Source: Eucommia ulmoides (lineage: Eukaryota; Streptophyta; Magnoliopsida; Garryales; Eucommiaceae). From it: a stretch of 64,000 nucleotides of DNA. Of the stretch, positions 58,274-64,000 are shown in pieces. Under the pieces are notes generated by a model, which ran no database searches, was not told the origin of the DNA, and saw nothing but the letters and a program-made list of their open reading frames with translations. The position numbers were made by a program, and so were the translations under genes. The first letter of the stretch is position 1. The number at the start of each line of letters is the position of its first letter. The stretch is from NCBI GenBank assembly GCA_016647705.1, contig CM028329.1, positions 16,178,410-16,242,409 on the forward strand, given 5' to 3'.

Positions 58274-60385
58274 CTATGAAAAAACACTATAATTTAAATT
58301 ACCTAAATCTCGTTGCAACTCCTCAATATCATCCATCCATTTTCGAAGTGAAATCGGCACAGAAGCTTGAAACCAATTTTGACAACAAATAAGAACTTCT
58401 ACCATTAATGGAGATAACGAGCTACGAAATGGATCAAGCACACGGCCCCCAGTACTAAATGCCGATTCCGACGCAACCGTAGAAACCGGTACAGCCAACA
58501 CATCTCTCGCCAATCGAGATAATACTGGAAACCGACTAGTGCAACTTTTCCACCAACTTAAGATGTCAAATTTTTCATCACTTACACCTTGGGGATTTTC
58601 GGCCAAATATTTTTTTACATCATTTTTACCCTCCAAAAATTGTCTCCCCGCTAAAAAAATTTGAAAACGAAAAGCAATTAATTTATGGGGATCATCCACA
58701 TCCACATCTACATTGACCGGCTTCTTTGATATTCTACTAGCGCCACTAGTACTACCACCGGAAATATTCTCAATAGTTGACTCAAAAGAAGCATAACAAT
58801 CAAACAACCGATTCAAAGCATCTTTTATTTTTCCAATTAACTCATTTGCATACATTTCATCATACATATCGCAAAAACAAAACTGAAGATAAAATAACTT
58901 TTTCCTCGGATCCAAAACAACAGTAACATATAGAAGAAGATTTATCTTATCTCCAGTCCCCTAGTATTTATCAAACTTAGCTTTCATACTAAAAGCCATT
59001 TCCGATAGCAAATGATCTTCACTTCGAATCAACTCATTTATTTTTCCATGAATTATAACTATCTCATCAAAAAACGTATTTGACGTAACAAAAAAAGTAC
59101 CCGAAAATTATTTTGTAGCCAAATAAAAAAGTCTCAAAAACTTCACAAAACAACGAACATTTTTCCAGTCTAGACTATTTGGTGGACTTCCACCACTCTC
59201 ACCATCAACAATATCGTTATAAAAAAAGTGATCTCGATATTTTTCGTCCTCAATCTCCAATCTCTCAAAAGCTTTTTCGATTTTTTCCGCACTTTCTAGC
59301 ATCTTATATGTAGAATTCCAACGAGTTGGAACATCCAGACACAAGAGACTTTTCGATTCAATATTAAGCAGTTCAACACATTTTTTAAAACTATGAAATC
59401 TATTTGGAGAACCCTTAACATATCTAACCGCTTCCCGAACTTTAACTACTGACTCGTGCAATTCTTTCAATCTATCACAAACAATCAAATTCAAAATATG
59501 AGCACAACAATGCATGTGTAAAAATTCATACCCTAAGACTGTACCCAACCAGTCTTTAGTTACTCGTTGCAAAAATCTAATAGTAGTACTATTAGAACTC
59601 GCATTATCAACCGTCAAGGTAAAGTAACTATCAATATTTCATTCTCGTAAACATGACTCAATTTTTTTCCCAATCGCTTCCCTCTTATGATCTTTAACAA
59701 CACAAAATCTTAATATTCTTTTATGCAAAACCCAATCATCATCAATAAAATGACACGTAAGACACATATAATTAAAATTTTGTATTGAAGTCTAAGTGTC
59801 TGTGGTCAAACATATTCTACGACCCTGCATAACTTTCTTTAAATTTTTTCTCTCCTCGTGATATATCTTCATAACGTCTTTAGCAACCGTAGTACGACAT
59901 GGAATATTTTTAAATTTTGGTTGCAAAGCATAACAAAAAAATTTAAAGTCATAATTTTCAACAAATCTAAATGGCAATTCATCCAAAATTATCATTTCTG
60001 CTTGCACTCTTTTAGCTTTATCCACGGAAAAACTAGTTAATACAAAACTATCTTGTCCATCTTTTTTAAGTTGAGTCATTAACTGAGTTTGTCCCTTATC
60101 CAACTCCCTATGTGGATGTTCGCTACAAACGTGAATGTGAGCCTTTAAATTACTTGTCCCATGAGTTTTTGGATCGGCATGATACACTTTCCCACAGTAA
60201 TTACAAGATGCCATTTTATTTCCATTCTCATCTTCAAATTTCGTAAAATGATTCCAAACATCAGAAATAATCTTATTAGTTCCACCACGTTTTTTCACAT
60301 TTTTTGGCAATGGTGGTTTTTCAGTAGGGGGAGCAGGGGCAGGAGTTGAAGGATTACCTTCGACGGGTGTAGAAGGTTGTTCCAT
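58274..60385 (-). pseudogene. hAT transposase, single frame with four in-frame stops
   Basis: From Met at 60385 to TGA or TAA-type end at 58274 the same frame is kept for 704 codons, the usual length for RICESLEEPER/DAYSLEEPER-type proteins. It has a BED zinc finger (SDVWNHF, CNYCGKVYH, GTSNLKAHI), the catalytic regions CLTTDT and TVDNASSN, CAHILNLIV, RWNSTYKML and a C-terminal dimerisation region (WWKS...FPVLSRLARD, ASESAFSTGGRV). All three acidic catalytic positions appear present. In-frame stops are TAG 59792-59794, TGA 59639-59641, TAA 59108-59110 and TAG 58971-58973; at least three fall where the family has Trp. There are no frameshifts. Related proteins have been domesticated in plants, but this copy sits inside clear transposon ends. 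Confidence 0.92.
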
Positions 60386-60454
60386 ATAAGCAAATGCACG
60401 GGAACAGAACACTAAACATGAGAACAAAAATATATAAGAACACTAAATCAAACA

Positions 60455-61040
60455 TAAATGTATAAGAACGAAAACGGAAACGGAAACGAAAACATAAACA
60501 CAAACAGAAACAGAAACAGATACAGATACAGAAACAGAAACAGTCAAACAGAACACTAAATCAAACATAAATGTATAAGAACAGAAACGGAAACGGAAAC
60601 AGAAACAGAAACACAAACACAAACACAAACACAAACAAATACAGATACAGAAACAGAAACAGATACAGAAACAAATACAGATACAGAAACAGAAACAGAT
60701 ACAGAAACAGAAACAGTCAAACAGAACACTAAATATGAGAACAAAAATACACTAAATAAGGGAACAAAAATACACTATATGGGAACAAAAATACACTAAA
60801 CATTGGAACAAAAACACTAATCAAAATCAGAAACAGAAACAGAGCACTAAACATGGGAACAATCAGAAGCAGAAACAAAAACAAAGCACTAAATAATGGA
60901 ACAAAAATACACTAAATAATGGAACAAAAATACACTAAATATTGGAACAAAAACACTAATCAGAAGCAGAAACAGAAACAGAGCACTAAACATTGGAGCA
61001 AAAACACTAATCAGAAGCAGAAACAGAAACATTTGATGCT
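60455..61040 (+). repeat. Degenerate (CAGAAA)n-type repeat in the hAT leader
   Basis: Long runs of GAAACA/CAGAAA with variants (ATACAG, ACACAA), plus longer units such as GAACAAAAATACACTAAAT. Read on the minus strand they give repetitive Val-Ser frames that are not genes. Confidence 0.9.
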
Positions 61041-62267
61041 AAATAATCATTTCTTCCTATGGATATTTCTTGTTCTTTTTAGCCTATATTTTTTATTGGA
61101 AGAATCATTTATAATTGGGTTTGTCTTGTTTAAACTTCATTTAAAGGATATGGCAAAGAGTTATTTATATTTTATAGACTGAAAAATTAGGTGGCATTTG
61201 GTTTGTGTCTGTTCTCTTAAAAATGACTTGAGAACAAAATGAGCAACTGCTGGCTGCTGCTATTCTGTTCGGTGTTCCTATGTTTTAGAATAAATGCAGA
61301 GAGCCGGGGAGCAGAAATGAATCATTCATGAGCAACTGCCAACTATTGCTATTTTGTTCCCATATTTTAGAATAAACGCAGGGAGCAGAAATGAAATTGG
61401 AGCAGGTCTGAATCTATGATCATGTTCCAAGAAATAGAGCATTAACAAGAACACTTCACATATTAACAAGTTCATCTTGTATGCAAACGTGTATCAGAGC
61501 ACTAAACAGAGCATTAACAAGAACACTTCACATGAATCAAACATAATCAATTAATCATGATTTAAGAACATATCATGTTACTCATGTATCAGTCAGAAAT
61601 GGAAACAAAAAACAGAAATCGAAAAAAAAAAAAACAAACAGAAACATGTGAATTGAATAATAGAAGAACTCACCTTAGTTTTGGATTTTGGCTTCAAGTC
61701 AAACAATGGAATCGATTCAATTGAACACGAGAAAAGAGATGGGCGAGAGAAAGAACTCACCTTTATAGCCATTCGAAAGGATTCGAACTTCGAAGGGTCG
61801 CAACTCGCAAGAGCCTAGATGAGCGATTGAGCGGCACTTCAGACGATTTTGGGAACTGAGAAGAGAGCAGCGATTCAGACCTGGGAACTGAAAAGGGAGT
61901 GGCGATTCAGACTTGAGAAAGAAGGGAGCGGCGCTTAGGTATGTGCTTGGTAGATGAAGATCGACGCTTAGGGTTTAGGATTGAACTAAGATGGAGATTT
62001 AATTTGAGCACACATACATAGCCATAGCCCATAGCGTGCTCAAACATAGGGACTCCTACCCTAATCGCTGTGTATAGCTATCGATCGGGTGTGAAGGGGG
62101 TCGTCGGAGATGGAATCCGACGACCGAACCGTCTTATATAACGGGCGCATCGGGTTTTACCAGATCCGAATTTCTTTACATAAATACCCGAGTATTTCTG
62201 GCCGGGTGGGTCAGGTTTTGCGGGCGGGTCGGGTTATTCGGGCTTCTTGCACAGCCGTACCGCCCAT

Positions 62268-62995
62268 AGTAACCCGTGTATTATTAGGCGGTTCATGGTT
62301 CAAATTAGCCAAATCCGCGTAGTGTTGGTTTGGTCTGTAGTTATGGCCCAAAACCACCCCAACCCGCCCGATGCCCACCCCTAGTTCTCAATGTTCCCTT
62401 CGCGAAAAATGCTCCAGAAATGCCAATTCGAATTGATGGCATTTTCTATGAGTAGAGAAGCATAAAATTGTGTTGCATTTTCTATATTTGGAGAAATCCC
62501 AAGAAATTCAGAAATTGTGTTGTATTTTCTATCTTAAATTATTGTTTATGTAAATTTCACTTTGCCCCCTTAACTTTTGTTACAGTTTCACTTTGCCCCT
62601 AGTGTTTTTATCTTTACAATTTGTCATCTTAAGTTCCCTTTTCGTAATTGTTTTTTTTTTTTCTATTTTTTTTTGTGTTACTGTAATGTTCTTACAATTT
62701 TTCTGCAAGTTTTAGTAATGTAACAATTTTTTTAGCAAAATATTTATTATATATCAAGGCCCAATCCAAAAATACTTGGGTAGTCCACGATTTTAATTAG
62801 GCCAGCACGAAACTAGTCCCAAACCGTACACTATGGGTAGTTCACGGTTTAAACTAACTAACCCGCACCCTCCAACCCGCCCCAACCCGTACACTATTGA
62901 GCGGTCCACGGTTCAAATTAGCTCAAACTGCATAGTATCGATTTGGTCTGCGGTTTTGGCCCAACCCGCCCCAACCTGCTCGCTGCCCACCCCTA
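62268..62995. mobile_element. Right part of a split hAT-like MITE and a second related copy
   Basis: 62268-62383 and about 62780-62995 share GCGGTTCATGGTTCAAATTAG-like and CAACCCGCCC...GCCCACCCCTA text. The segment between (62390-62780) is AT-rich without features. Ends of the second copy are uncertain. Confidence 0.45.
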
Positions 62996-64000
62996 TTCTT
63001 ATATTATATTACATGCCTTTTGTAGGAGTCAGCAACAAGTTAGGTCGAGTCAGGTCGAACTAGCCCGAAAAACTGAAACCACCTTTGGTGCCTAGGTTCT
63101 AGGCACGGGCCCAACAGGCTTTGACTAGTCAATGAGTCGTGACGGATCTCATCATGGATTGAAGAACTCCGAACCTACCAATAGGCCCACACAACTTCGG
63201 ATACACGGGCTTCGGCTTCAGACTCGGACTTGAAGCATGTAGTTCGGGCTTTTTCTAATTTTGAATTTTAAAATAGTTAAAATATATTTTTTTACAAATA
63301 GTTGGGGAGGAGAATTTGAACACTAGACCTCTAACTAAGTTCACAAATTTAATGACCACTAGACTACAAATATTAGTTAAATATCTAATAAAACAAGCTA
63401 AGAGTCATGTCCAATTGTCAAATCAAAATAATTTTAAGCTTTAAAACATTTATTTTCTCTTTTTCAAAGATATTTCTCTTTTAATTAAATTTATTTTAAT
63501 TTTAAAGTTATATTTTTTATTTTAAGAATTTGTTATAATATTTACATTATTAACTAAAAAATAAATTAAATTACTTTTACCTAATAAATTAATGTGACTT
63601 TTTTTTTTTACTTTGTTTAAAATTTATTTATAATTAAAAAAATAAAATAGGTATTCTATTTAAAATTTTAAACCTAACGAGTAAATTGAGAATTGAATAG
63701 TGATATTTTTATTAGGCAATTATGATATTATATTATTATGGGGTGGGTAGGTAAGAGTAATTTATATTATTATTTTTAAATATATACATATATATATACA
63801 CACACATATGGTATATTATATTATATATATACTTTTAATTTTAATTTTAAATTTACGGGCTTTGGATTCGGGCTTTGGGAAAATATACAAAGCTCAAGTC
63901 CAATCGGAAGCCCTATCGGCTTGGGCAGGGCAGGGTCGAGTTCGAGTTCGAACCGGGCTAAGCTTCGGGCGAACTTCAGATAGCCCATGGGCTTCAGGCT
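62996..64000. other. AT-rich end of window with CGGGCTT-rich blocks
   Basis: Blocks rich in GGGCTTCGG near 63200-63250 (partly on the opposite strand) and again at 63860-64000 resemble the subterminal parts of hAT-like elements that may continue past the window. A (TA)n tract lies near 63780-63830. No gene was seen. Confidence 0.4.

Larger units (their letters stand above)
57555..62259 (-). mobile_element. hAT DNA transposon (RICESLEEPER-like)
   Basis: The ends are TAGGGCTGTGCA and, on the opposite strand, TACGGCTGTGCA. The 8-bp TSD ccgcccat is perfect (57547-57554 and 62260-62267), the hallmark of hAT. Subterminal regions are rich in CGGGT/ACCCG repeats, probable transposase-binding sites. 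It encodes one minus-strand transposase frame, and a hexamer-like repeat lies upstream of the start. Length is 4,705 bp, normal for an autonomous hAT. Confidence 0.95.

Noticed and set aside
60443..60744. Val-Ser repetitive proteins on the minus strand
   Set aside because: Translation of a simple repeat; no start context or homology.

Overview
The window is nuclear DNA from a flowering plant, most likely a eudicot. Plant-type introns (GT...AG), a plant DnaJ gene with a C-terminal CaaX box, a receptor-kinase-like gene and nested plant retrotransposons (Copia, Gypsy chromovirus, Tat-like Gypsy, TRIM) and DNA transposons (hAT, Harbinger-like) all point that way. I could not identify the species. 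I see no rRNA, tRNA, CRISPR or bacterial-type operon. Coordinates come from reading by eye; element ends supported by target-site duplications (TSDs) are firm, other edges are approximate.

Layout. 1-2231 (+): the last three exons of a cytosolic type I DnaJ (HSP40) gene. 2232-6097: AT-rich intergenic DNA, perhaps with an old LTR. 6098-14379 (-): a complete but decayed Ty3/gypsy element with TSD aattg, itself carrying a 1.33-kb insertion (9266-10598). 14380-17689: decayed DNA ending in an old Copia RNase H remnant (+). 17690-26906 (-): a Copia element with LTRs of about 2.1 kb and TSD gttta. 27979-40633 (-): six exons of a receptor-like kinase domain that lacks several catalytic motifs, so a predicted pseudokinase. 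Its intron between the first two visible exons is about 9.9 kb and holds a possible LINE piece, a Gypsy chromovirus (31002-36482, TSD aaaat), a non-autonomous hAT (36940-38829) with LTR-like insertions, and a rearranged Copia (39054-40333).

40634-45998: unassigned DNA with an AT-rich repeat insertion. 45999-47233 (-): a TRIM with TSD tactc. 47745-56300 (-): a Tat-type Gypsy remnant split by a Copia (47922-53680), which is itself split by a Harbinger-like element (49925-50899); this gives three nested generations. 57555-62259 (-): a hAT element with a perfect 8-bp TSD and a RICESLEEPER-type transposase that keeps one reading frame but has four in-frame stops. 62260-64000: hAT-like terminal fragments and AT-rich DNA.

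Only two host genes are supported. Apart from them the window records layered transposition. None of the autonomous elements looks intact, because each has stops, frameshifts or lost catalytic residues. The points most worth following are the predicted pseudokinase spliced across a transposon-filled intron, the duplicated splice donor in the DnaJ gene, the TRIM, the LTR-flank triplication at 30853-31041 and the palindrome clusters inside LTRs.
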